Assembly: GCA_047495785.1 (NCBI GenBank)
Contig: JBLDXI010000015.1
Span: 682,001 to 746,000, forward strand
Direction of reading: 5' to 3'
DNA from: Lepidodermella squamata
Lineage: Eukaryota > Gastrotricha
Length of the DNA stretch: 64,000 nucleotides
Shown piece after piece: positions 46,348-56,385 of this stretch (position 1 is its first letter; every line of letters begins with the position of its first letter). The notes beneath the pieces were generated by a model that searched no databases, had not been told where the DNA came from, and was given only the letters and a program-made list of their open reading frames with translations. The translations under genes and the position numbers were made by a program.

Positions 46348-47211
46348 TTAAGCTTTCTGTGAACACAGCTCAAAAGTTTTTGAATTAAGCGTATATGAAC
46401 CGTAATTGCCCGCTGCCGTTGGCTGCATTATAGCAGCGCAACATTGCTGGTAGGTAGCAAACTGGTAAGCCGCCGGGCTTGGGGCAACATTCTGAAATAT
46501 CCGATGAGAATAAATTCACTGGTAAGTAACGTACAGTCAAACTTACGGTCGTTGTAAGCTGGGATCCCGCGCTAGGCCCATAGGTGACACAAGACAACGG
46601 TAGGCGAGCACAAGACCCCCATTTCTTAATGAGCGATTCATCGCTGTAAGCGCACACCTTGTAGGGCAGGGAGTCGCTGGTGCCATAGCAAATAGTTGCG
46701 GGCGCGTTTCGATACGCCACATTCGGCGACTGTTCATAGACGACAGTCGACCCAGTAGCAGCGCAACAGGAAGCGAAGTCGTTGAACGTCTGCAAAGGGC
46801 TAACAGTCTGCCAAAAAAATCCTTACTTGTGCATTAAGGCCTAGCAAATTTTTACTCACGTAGGCGCTAGTCCCGAAATCGGTGATGTCGCAAGACTGGC
46901 CAGCGTTGCTATAGCATAGGTTGACAAGCTGATTCAAATTAGTTTTCAGCTGGCACATTGTGAATTGTTTCTTCAAAAGAATACAGTCGACTCAGATCAA
47001 AATGGAGCGTTAGAAGCTAACTCACCGCTACGGCGCAAGCTGTGCCAGAGGTACAAACCGTAGCACCGCAAGACACGCCGGATGGGCATGGAGCTGCTGT
47101 GGGGCAGGGCGTCGCATCTGAAGAGGAGCCTGAGGCTGTGCTTGAGGCGGGGCAGGCGACTGCAGCTCCGATTAGGGTGACTAATAGCGCAACTGTTGAC
47201 AGTACAGCCAT
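46348..47211 (-). CDS. 18-cysteine secreted family protein, type D, block 2
   Basis: Unrecognised secreted protein, 233 aa, in four phase-0 exons: 47026-47211, 46860-46970, 46547-46807 and 46348-46491. Introns are 55, 52 and 55 nt; the first ends in AAG. The signal peptide MAVLSTVALLVTLIGAAVA precedes CPASST. The 18 cysteines are arranged 6+3+6+3 (KQFTMC; FASCC...CARLPLSC; YQQCC...ELC). Module 2 starts KQF where other members have GQF, GQY or GTY. It is head-to-head with the gene at 47637. Counterpart of 23704-24570. Confidence 0.87.
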
Positions 47212-47636
47212 TTACTGTAAATTACATAAAATAACATGAATTTATTCTACTCTACTATTTTATCAGGCTAAAGCATTCTGTCTGAACTTTTTCTAAAGAG
47301 TCGTAGAAACATCAAAGACAACAAATTATAATCAGTGTGCGAAAAAACTGTAATAAATATAACGGTTGTATGATTGCCTCGCTGAGCTCAGATCTTACCT
47401 TTTCTAATTAGAAGAGTAATTAAAACTTTATTTTTAATTTATTTCCTTAGTGAAGTTATCACGCTGATACGGTGACTCCTGTGTTGTTAGTTCAATGTAT
47501 GGATCTGACAATACATGATCTAAGGGCGAAAAAACATCAGCATTAGGAGTGAAAGTCGGACATGCCATCGTTCGGTTCATTAAACTGGTTGACCTGCAGT
47601 AGTTCGCGTATTTTCTTTCACCAGTTAGCTTGAGAA
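47212..47636. promoter_or_regulatory. Shared divergent promoter region, D/E pair, block 2
   Basis: The 425 bp lie between divergent ATGs. GATACGGT, CAATACATGA, AAACTGGTTGA and AGCTTGAGAAATG recur in the same order as in 24571-24997, supporting common regulatory content. Confidence 0.5.
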
Positions 47637-48489
47637 ATGCGTGCGATTTTGTCAGCTCTCCTCGTCTCCTACGTAGCTGCCTGCCCCCCGTCAACGACGT
47701 CAACGCCCTGCCCAACAGGTAGATTTTACGTGCTTCTATAATTTTCCCTAATTATTCTCCGCAGCGACATGCCCGACTGGCCAGGTCTGCGGTGGTACAT
47801 CGTGCCCTACTAATCAATATTGCGGCGCGACGGTGGGCTAATATCTGAATTTTCGCGAATTATCAAGCCACTTCCGTTACAGGGCACTTATTCTCTATGT
47901 CAACTTGCAGTAACCAGCGGCCAAGTCACGTTTTGCCTGAATAGGCCTGGTGCATCGTGCGCTTTGCTAACAGGAGGAGCGGTAGGCTTTTTGCTCAGCT
48001 ATCGCTGTCAATGATTGATTGCTTGCAGACGTTGGTCGGATCGACGACTTACGCGACGTTTGACATGTGCTGTTCGGCACCTGCGAGTCCTACAATATAC
48101 TACGAAGTGCTGCCTCTGAATCCACCAGTTCAGATCTGCATCAATACGCCCGATGCATCAGCCAACACTGGCTACAAAACCTGCGCGACGACTTCGACGA
48201 CTGGCAACGGCGTGTGTTATCGCTTTCCGTGGACATGCGACTCGACAGCTAAAGTGTTCGCCACTCAAACGGTATTAAGTCAGACTTGAAGATTCCTCAG
48301 CACAATGATCATTCTTGTTTTTCAAACTTTTTGCTAAAGAGCCCGGTTACTCTGCTAGGTGGTGGCAACGGCATTTATGCCACCTTCCGAGAATGCTGTG
48401 CAGCTTTGAGTGCTGCAACAGCGAAGTTATCTTTCACAACAACAACGATGTATGGCTATTCTATGGAGAAATGCGCACAGAACGCATAA
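47637..48489 (+). CDS. 18-cysteine secreted family protein, type E, block 2
   Basis: Unrecognised secreted protein, 213 aa, in five exons: 47637-47718, 47765-47832, 47883-47981, 48029-48271 and 48340-48489. Introns are 46, 50, 47 and 68 nt; the last ends in AAG. As in the block-1 copy, a phase-1 intron splits module 1. The signal peptide MRAILSALLVSYVAA precedes CPPST. Cysteines follow 6+3+6+3 (GTYSLC; FDMCC...CYRFPWTC; FRECC...EKC). Middle exons have exactly the same lengths as in 24998-25848. Confidence 0.88.
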
Positions 48490-48627
48490 ACAACGCGTTA
48501 TTACTGGTGCATCCCGAATAAACACTCACTTGGCGAAAGTTATCGACCCTGAATCTACGATAATTACATTGCTAAGAAGTTATTGCCAGTTATGACTACT
48601 CTGCGAAAAATTAAAGTATGGTGTCAA

Positions 48628-48800
48628 ATCAGTGTGCGACTTTCAGGGGTCATCCTCCAGCTCTCGGCCGGGCCAGAAACAAAATGAGAATTTATCCCAC
48701 TGTTTCGTTGATTTTGAGAGGTTTTAGAGCGTGTTTCAGTGGAAACTCTTCGAAATGTTCTCGCTTCGCTCGCTCTTTGGTTGAAATGACTAATAGCCAC
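48628..48800 (+). repeat. Dispersed repeat, partner of 23036-23225
   Basis: Begins CAGTGTGCGACTTTCAGGGG and shares ATGAGAATTTATCCCACTG, TTGATTTTGAGAGGTTTTAG-like and TCTCGCTTCGCTCG segments in the same order as 23036-23225. No clear inverted ends; class unknown. Confidence 0.65.
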
Positions 48801-50309
48801 TCTGGCGAAAAGAGGATACAAAATCCGGGATCCAAGATTCGCCTCTGCCAAGAGACCATCAGAGAGTTGAGAAAGTTAACTGGCCACGAAATCTAGCATG
48901 GATTCACATTAACTATTCAAAATCATCTGACTAAATCAAAATTAGGTGTATGGCTGTATATGCGGAAAAAATTGTTACTTGAATCAAATCTCAATAACAG
49001 CAGCATCGCTGTTATGGTTTCAAATTTGCAAGGAGTTGAAGAAATAATGTAGATGCAGAGCACGAATTCTGAAATCTGAATGATGCTAAAACTTGCAGAA
49101 AAACGAGGTGAAGCACAACTTAACAGTTTGTTTACCACAGCTTTGTTAGCCGTTTACCGGGTTTTCCCTCAATTTATGTTTACCATTTTTTGCCAAATTT
49201 TTTTCTTTTTTTTTGCCGTGTAAGCCTCGAATAATGTTTTATCACGTATCACCGACCTTTTCCCAAATGAGCAGCATGTAGCAACAAAATAAAAAATGAA
49301 ACTTGGAAACTTGGTTTTGAAAAACTGAAAACTCAACACCTCACCAAAATCAGCTAATAATCGGCATAGGTAAACGGAGCCAACATAATGGAAAAAAGAA
49401 AGACAGTGTGGCCGCTCTTTACCCGATAAAATACAGTGCACCTTGTTTATAATAAAACAAACCGCGGTGTTATAGCCATCTTCCATAATACATAGCGAAC
49501 GAAAATGAGTGGCACGAATCAATTCTATGCACTTTAACACTCTAAAGCCGGCAGCTACTTAGTTTATACAACTTGAGTATACTCAAATGGAAAAAATCTT
49601 GTATCTTGAGAATGATGAGCAGCTACCCGACCAAACTGTTCATGAATGGTCTCTTCATCCATCTGAGACCTTATGTCAAATGAACTGACCGTATTACGCA
49701 ATCCTCTGTTGCTTAACACCTGTTCAAATCTGATCATTGCCAATTTCGATCAAAAGTGCCATTTTTCATCATAAAACAAGCAAAAAACCTATATTTTCGG
49801 CCAATTCATGAGGGACGTCAATAGAAACCTGTATTGGCACTAGTTTAAACATTTTAAACCAAACTGAGTAGATTTTGCTGGCACCCATCGAGTCAAATGG
49901 CTTAAATTCCTGATTGAGTATATACATGAAGCATCCGACCGTGCGCTCACCTGTGTTACGTAATTGACGCGGCGAGTATGCGGTTTTCGGAATTGGGGAG
50001 CCCAGATGGCTATCTAAAACCGTGCCAAACCATTAGTCCGACAAAATTCGGAAAGTATGAGAATTAAAGGTGAGAAGTCGTAGTTTGAGTATACACTATA
50101 CACGTTCCCGGTCTTAGAGGGTTAACATGTTGCTCTATACATCTATAGATATCGTCGTTGGAGTAGTATCTCCATCCATAATAGGGATGAGAATGAGATA
50201 AACACCCGAGTCGGGTAAAATCCGCCAGGGATTAAAAAAAATCATATCCTCCTTCGCGATGTTATCCTAGACTTTCGAAATGGTTCGAAATATACGATTT
50301 TTTCCGCAC

Positions 50310-50415
50310 TAACTGCCGGATAGTGCCGAATTAGTGCCAAATCGGGGCTGAATCAGTGCTAAACATGTGCTAAATCAGTGCCAAATTGGTGCCAAATTGG
50401 TGCCGAATCAGTGCT
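50310..50415 (+). repeat. Degenerate GTGCCGAAT tandem array
   Basis: About nine units of the type AGTGCCGAATC / GTGCTAAATC / GTGCCAAATTG with a period near 10-12 nt. A GC-richer version lies at 51095-51345. Confidence 0.65.
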
Positions 50416-51094
50416 GTATATGGTCCCGAATGAGAAAATAGACATTTTTAACTCAAATTGACTCTAATTGAGGCGACTTCGTAATTCAAACATTTACTAG
50501 AACACAGCGCCACAAAATGAATGAAAATAACTTTAAATTTCAATGATCAGGGATGAGTGCTGATCGGGGTAACTTCAAAAAATAACCGGCGACTAAACCA
50601 ATATCCTGCGACTAAATTTAAAAATATTTAGTAAAAGAAATAGAGAAATAAAAAGAAAATCACATTATGTAATTAATAATAATTTAGAAAAATATTTTTT
50701 CTGAAGGTAAGGCGCGAAGATTCATAGCCACGCAGGAAGAGTTGCCAGCGGCATTTCAACAGTTAAACGGCATTTCCAGACTTTGTCATCGGCTACAAAC
50801 TTAGTTTAGCAGTCAGTAGATGCCTAAATCGATTGTCTCTAACGCAGAATCAAGCGCTGAACACGAATATCTGGTCAGTTTTTCGATGGCGAACGAATTG
50901 AAAGATTGGCGAGGCTGGAACCGCCTGAACTGCAGTGCGCAAAACAGAATGTGTTGAGTGCGTCACAAAATTATTTGATGATGATGATGTTTTTTGCTTG
51001 AAATATACTCGAAATATTTGTTTTTGACACATTTTTGCAAAATGAAATCGTTTTTTATCACTTTCCATGAATGCAATAAAGTGCTTTTTGAGCG

Positions 51095-51345
51095 GAACTT
51101 AGTGCCGAAAGTGCGGACAGGCCTTGCCGAACGTACGGAAAGGTCCGGCCGAACGTGCGGATTGAGGGTGCCGAATGCCCCGAAAATTGTGCGGAAAGTG
51201 CGGAATTGATGTGCCGAAAGTGCGGAACAGGTTTGCGGAACGTCGTGCGGAATCGTTGCTGAATCGGTGCTGAACAGGTGCCAAAAGTGCCTAATAAAAG
51301 TGCCGAAAATCGGTGCAGAATGGTGCCCAATTTGGTGCCGGAAAA
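51095..51345 (+). repeat. Degenerate GTGCCGAA / GTGCGGAA tandem array
   Basis: More than fifteen loosely spaced units of GTGCCGAAAG, GTGCGGAA, TTGCGGAAC, GGTGCTGAA and GGTGCCAAA over 250 bp. Units drift gradually toward those of the array 700 bp to the left, implying a common origin. Confidence 0.65.
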
Positions 51346-52059
51346 TCCGAACTGGTATCGAAAACGGTATGCGCGTAGCATAGCTGCGGGGCTACTACAT
51401 GTTATTCCTGTTGAACATCTGGAACGTCTTCTCGAGCAGTGAGAAGCATCTATTCTTGTCCGGCACGATCAATTAACAACTAGAGTGGTCAATTGCAGCC
51501 GAGAGCATGGAAGATTTTGATAATCGATGAGAGATTATCGCGAGCATACAGACCTTGTCTCCTCCAAGGAAAGAGTCTTTGGTCTTTAGGTCAATAGCCA
51601 GCGAACCCGAACGAACGATGAGATTCACGGTTGAGAAATTGTGCTAAATTCAGAGAAATCAAAGCCACACCCCACACCTTGAAAATCGAATCTCATACTT
51701 ATAGTCTTCATTTTTGCAAGTTGTCGACACTTAGCATTTGGTATCAGACATCATCGAAAGGTTATTCTGCTGGTAATTCCCGCCATGCAGTTCCTCCGAG
51801 ACCGCGGTTCACTTCCTCCCGGTGTAGGACGCCATTCACCGGCAAACAAGAGATGGCTACTGAAAGCCTGGGGACAATGGATCGATCAGCACTAATAGGG
51901 TCATGTATAGATGACTCTTGGGCCTCATATATGTGATGACATGTGATCCAAGTGCTAAAGTTTGAAAGGCGAATTGCGCATTGCGCAATAAAGTATAAGC
52001 AAAAGGTCCGCGAGATGAACTCAGCCAAAGACCAAAGAGGGACTTTTACGTCGATTTCC

Positions 52060-53784
52060 GTGATTTTCGTGATTTTCGTGCACAAATGCACGGGAATGCC
52101 ACGCATGCGGTGGGACCATCATCAGTGATGAGTTAATCCTTAGCGCAGCCCACTGTTTCTCCGATTCCACCGCAATGAGCGATCCGAAATACTGGCAGGT
52201 AATTGTTGGCAAGAATAACCTAAAAAAGATCTAGCCAGGACAGGAATAATACTTTCCAAGCTATATTTTCTTTCACGAAAATCACAATGAGCCAACGCAG
52301 AGGGCTAACGATATTGCCTTTGTGAAGCTATCGTCTGAGATCAAGTTCAATGACTACGTCCAACCAGCTTGTTTGCCGTTGCCATCAATCGGTAGTCTGG
52401 AAAATGAAACTGTAATAATCACAGGTGGTGGCAGTACTTACACGAACGGTCCTACTCCAGCTCTGTTACACCCTTGGGACTAATACCAAGTCTAATACCA
52501 AAGCCAAGTCCTGATTTTTAACAAATTTAAAACCGCGCGCAAAGATGCGGAGAAGTGGCTAGTGTCGAGTCCACATAGTATTAGTCCCAAGGGTGTAACA
52601 GAGCTGGAGTAGGACCGTTCGTGTAAGTACTGCCACCACCTGTGATTATTACAGTTTCATTTTCCAGACTACCGATTGATGGCAACGGCTTCTCTGCTGG
52701 ACAGGAAAAAATCAATAATTTTGATGCGAGAAAATCACACGAAAAAAATAAGTTTTTTACGCATCCGCCCGTTACAAAGCCATAACCGGGACAAGTTTCA
52801 CGAGAGAACTGTATGGGCAAGCCATGCCAATAGATACAGACTTAATTTTAAAGAATATCGATAGCTCAAGTCACCATCTTTGCAACAGTGCCAAGTTCAA
52901 AAGTTTATGACTTTGCTATGTTTTTCCTTTGAATTTTGTACAGAAGTTTTTCAATGAGTCATGAATATTCTCTCGTATTTATTTTTTTCTGAATAAATCA
53001 GCGTAAATGATTTGTATCTATTTATAGAAATGCTCACTCTTTCTGTTAGAAACATCATTTTAGCTAATAAAATTCAACTCCCAGCAGGTCACGGTTAAAA
53101 CCGTTGCAAAGGTCCTCTCTTGTAGAATTCAGTAATGTAAATTTCAACGCAATCCAATATAAAGGTAAGGCGTGATACGGTACCAACAGGACGAGACTCC
53201 AATTCTTCCCAATTTAATGGGCGCAGGCGTAAAAAAGGTTCGTAAAAAACGTCATTTTGCGATTTTTTTTCTCGCGATTTTTGAACGACTTTGCGACCAC
53301 GAATTTGTGGACTGTTTTTTGCGTCCAGCAGGATTTTAATGGAGAGATGCTAGCAGTGTCGCGTCCAGACAGTATTAGTCCCAACGTTACAGAAAGTTAG
53401 ACTACAGACAATGAAAAATTCGGATTGTAGCGGAATTTACACAAGCGTGACCATAACGGATGTTTTGCGTTGGTGGGTTGCCAACTGGCGGGAAAGGAGC
53501 TTGTGCTGGTGATTCTGGTGGGCCAATGGTCATCGAGGTCGATGGTTGTCGTTGGAGCTGATTTCTTGGGACCTAGACCGTGTGGTAACGCGAATAAGCC
53601 AGATGTCTATATGCGAGTATCTGAATATTTAGACTGGATTAATTCGAAAAGCGTACTCACAACTGAACCGAACCCGGCGCCGACACCTCGAACGACACCT
53701 GAAAACTCGGCCGAGAGCAAAATTGCCAATATTTTGGTTCTAGTTTTCGCTGCCGCGCTTCATGTCCTACATTGTTTTGCATAG
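52060..53784 (+). pseudogene. Broken trypsin-like (S1) serine protease gene
   Basis: Parts of a chymotrypsin-fold protease occur in order: FVHKCTG..., CGGTIISDE with catalytic His in LSAAHC (about 52090-52160), catalytic Asp in RANDIAFVKL (about 52310), CLPLP...ETVIITGGG (to 52465), catalytic Ser in CAGDSGGPMV (about 53500), and the C-terminal DVYMRVSEYLDWI followed by a Thr/Pro-rich tail with a hydrophobic end (GPI- or membrane-anchor-like). Breaks: a frameshift before CGGT, an in-frame TAG after NNLKKI (near 52232), the inverted-repeat insertion at 52375-52689 in the middle of the gene, and a frameshift after GDSGGPMV. Another TATTAGTCCCAA transposon end lies at about 53371-53382. All catalytic residues survive, so decay looks recent. 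Confidence 0.78.
52375..52689. repeat. Perfect 111-bp inverted duplication of a protease exon
   Basis: The left arm 52375-52485 and right arm 52579-52689 are exact reverse complements over 111 bp, with a 93-nt spacer. Each arm holds about 99 bp of protease exon plus a 12-bp transposon end (TTGGGACTAATA at 52474-52485; complement at 52579-52590), so the element with its flanking coding DNA has been mirrored. A transcript would fold into a long perfect hairpin. Confidence 0.92.
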
Positions 53785-54660
53785 GTGGTGTTTTGCATAG
53801 TGAACTCAGTGATGAATCGCAGCCGTGTTTTTTCTTGGCTTGTTATGTGGTGATGGTGGGGCGGTCGGGAGGTCGGGAGGTCGGTTACTTTATAGCTGAT
53901 TAATTAGATGGAGATGGATGAAAAATAATAGCAAAAACTACTACCACAACAAAATTCACCACCTCACGACCGTACCCATCGATCAGCAAAAAAAAATGGA
54001 CTTCGACCCAGCAAACCCGGCCTACAATGTATGATGAATAAAAAATCGTTATACATATGATTATATTTCAGTGAAATTAAGAAAGAAAGATAGTAAAAAT
54101 AGCTTATTTTCATCCTTCATCCCGTCGTTGCTTCCATGTTTCGTCAAAGCTGCAGTAATACTGAGCTTATAACTCAAAATCAGCGTAGAAGACATTTTGC
54201 CGAAAGGGGGATATAGGTAAGGGTCCCCCCTTATATCGCTCAAGTTTCCGCAAGGGTCAGAGAAAACATGATAAGGGTCCCCCGTCCCCGCCATCTTCGA
54301 GACTGCTCATAATATATATCGCTGGGATTACTGAAAATCTTCGAAACAATGTAGAAAATTTGTATAGGTAAGGGCCTTCGCCTTCCCCTTACATCGCTCA
54401 TGTTTCCGCAGGGGCCAGGAAAAAATATAAGTGTCCCCCTGTTGTTAGGTTTCGAACCCTCCGAAGCAGGACAGTGGAGGGGAAGTTTCGCTAAAACAGA
54501 GGACCAACTCGGGGGTCCGTATCCACCGGCCCCACCACTCTGGTATTCCAGTATTCCACTCTGTTAGTTTATGATACAGGCACAATCATATCATATCTCT
54601 CTATTATAATTCTCTATGCTCTATGGCTAGCGCATTGGAAGTGTTCTTGTTTTAGTTTTA
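53785..54660. other. Intergenic with a tandem repeat pair
   Basis: Two related segments, about 54203-54290 and 54361-54445, share ATATAGGTAAGGG, TATCGCTCA-GTTTCCGCA and AAGGGTCCCCC-like stretches (direct repeats about 160 bp apart). No gene recognised. Confidence 0.5.
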
Positions 54661-54685
54661 TCGCTTTTTTGGCTCGGTGGTAGAG

Positions 54686-54869
54686 CAGGGGCGTAACTAA
54701 GGGGGGGGGGGGCCAGGGGGGGCACCGGCCCCACCAGCTGGAAAAATACCCTCAGGGTACCACAGGGGGGACCCTTTGGTCTGAAAAATTCGGGGCCGCA
54801 AATACGTAGAAAAGATGTGCTGGCCCCAAGGCTGGCCCCACCAGTTTGGTTGACCTAGTTACGCCGCTG
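54686..54869. mobile_element. hAT-type MITE, 184 bp, with 8-bp target duplication
   Basis: Ends CAGGGGCGTAACTA and TAGTTACGCCGCTG are inverted repeats with one mismatch. A perfect direct repeat TGGTAGAG flanks the element (54678-54685 and 54870-54877). The left half contains a run of G and the motif ACCACAGGGGGGACCC also seen in the 140-bp family. Confidence 0.88.
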
Positions 54870-55728
54870 TGGTAGAGTTAGGGAGAACAGGGGAGCATGT
54901 GGTTAAATGGCTAAGCTATGCTTTCTCGGAAGGTCAGTTGTTCGCCTTAAGTCACGGCCGGCGTGTAACTGAGCAGAGCACTTAGCTCCTTCTGCGCCTG
55001 CTGAGTTGCATCAATACTCCCGGTCATCGATTCTTCCGCCGGGTCACCCAATCATCTCGGTCAGCACTCTCGAACGCTGAGACGCGGACAGAATACTTGC
55101 TGATCGGCGACATCCCACATTCATGAGACGTAGCGAGGACGCCGCAGCTGGGTTGTTTACGAGAAAAAAAGTGTTGGCAGAGATAATTAGGGTCAAAGGT
55201 CACTTTTTGAAAATACTGAGATGAATCACCTCATTAAATTGTCGCGCTCTTTTCATTTTTTTTTTATGTTTTCCATAAAAGATCCCTTGATTCAGGCGCA
55301 ATAAATCGATATTCATAGCAACACAATCTAAAAAGTGAAATCAACCAGGGCTGCAAAACATGCTCAACTTCCCGCGCACCGATTTAAATTTCCCGCTAAA
55401 CCCGCTCGCTCGCGGTGTATTCCGTTTTGTATTTACATAACAATAAACAGTAACCTCTTATTTGGTTTTAGTGCTCATTTTATTCGTCTGCCGGCTCATT
55501 GTGTGAGCATGAGAACTGCGAATTTACCACGACTTCGTGTTTCGAGCGATTTTACAGGAGACTATTGGTGATATTTTACTAAAATTTGTGTGTGCTCGCG
55601 TTACTGTGAATCATAAATTCATTACTTCAAGTTTTAGGACTCAGTTTTCGTAGGCCAACCGACGCGCGCGCTTAGGATAAATGATTCTCTGATCGCACAA
55701 ACCTGGCTTAAAAAGACAAAAATCAAGT

Positions 55729-56154
55729 TTTTGACGGTGAGGAATTTCACGAAACAAATTAGATATTCGGATTCGGCGTAAAAACTTAGGCAACTGTGCA
55801 AATTTGCGCACGATTATCTTCCAAAATGAAGAAGAAATGCGGTAGAAAAGTTTAACTGTGTGTGTGCGCGCGCGCGCCTAATAAACAGCGCTTGTGCTCT
55901 CAAATCTGCGCTCTGCAAGGCGAAAGGTGTAGTAAATGCGCGAGGTTGTGCGCGCGCAGCAACGCACACACACACACACACCACACACACACACACACGC
56001 GCGCACGCAATGACGAAATTAAGTTTTATTCCCCAATATATTCCCCATTTTTAATCGTAGTCGCGCGCAGATACGTTAACTAGCTCAACTTTTTACGCTG
56101 AATCCGAATATCTAATTTGTTTTGTGAAATTCCTCACCGTCAAAAACTTGATTT
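55729..56154. mobile_element. MITE nested in the hAT element, 60-bp inverted ends
   Basis: The left end AAATCAAGTTTTTGACGGTG and right end are complementary for about 60 bp (continuing through GGAATTTCAC and ATTAGATATTCGGATTC). The interior carries CGCG runs and a CA microsatellite (about 55965-55999). Confidence 0.8.
55965..55999. repeat. (CA)n microsatellite
   Basis: About 17 CA units with one interruption, flanked by GCGC runs, within the nested MITE. Confidence 0.85.
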
Positions 56155-56385
56155 TTTCATATTATTCGCGATAAATGAATAAGTTTAGCATTTCCCCCGA
56201 TTTCAAATATTCCATTGCCCAGAAAAATACAGCTGAACGTTGATTTTCCCAGGGAAATTGTATTTTCCAATTCTTCCCGGTAATGTTTTCTCCACATTTC
56301 CCGGTGATTTTTTGAATTTCCCAAGGCGAAATTTCCCGCGCACCCAGTGCGCCATTTTTGCATGTTTTCCAGCCCTGAAATCAAC

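Larger units (their letters stand above)
48490..52059. other. Repeat-rich region right of block 2
   Basis: No gene supported. It contains the dispersed repeat at 48628-48800 and two degenerate GTGCCGAA arrays (50310-50415 and 51095-51345). Open frames here (for example 49169-49540 -, 51058-51381 -) look like by-products of composition or of the arrays. Confidence 0.45.
55346..56377. mobile_element. hAT-type element, 1032 bp, with 8-bp target duplication
   Basis: Inverted ends CAGGGCTGCAAAACATGC and (complement of right end) CAGGGCTGGAAAACATGC; perfect direct repeat AAATCAAC at 55338-55345 and 56378-56385. No transposase frame is present. It contains a second, nested inverted-repeat element (55729-56154). 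Confidence 0.9.

Noticed and set aside
51058-51381. Minus-strand repeat protein rich in Phe/Arg/Thr
   Set aside because: The frame is produced by the degenerate GTGCGGAA array and has no domain, start context or splice signals.
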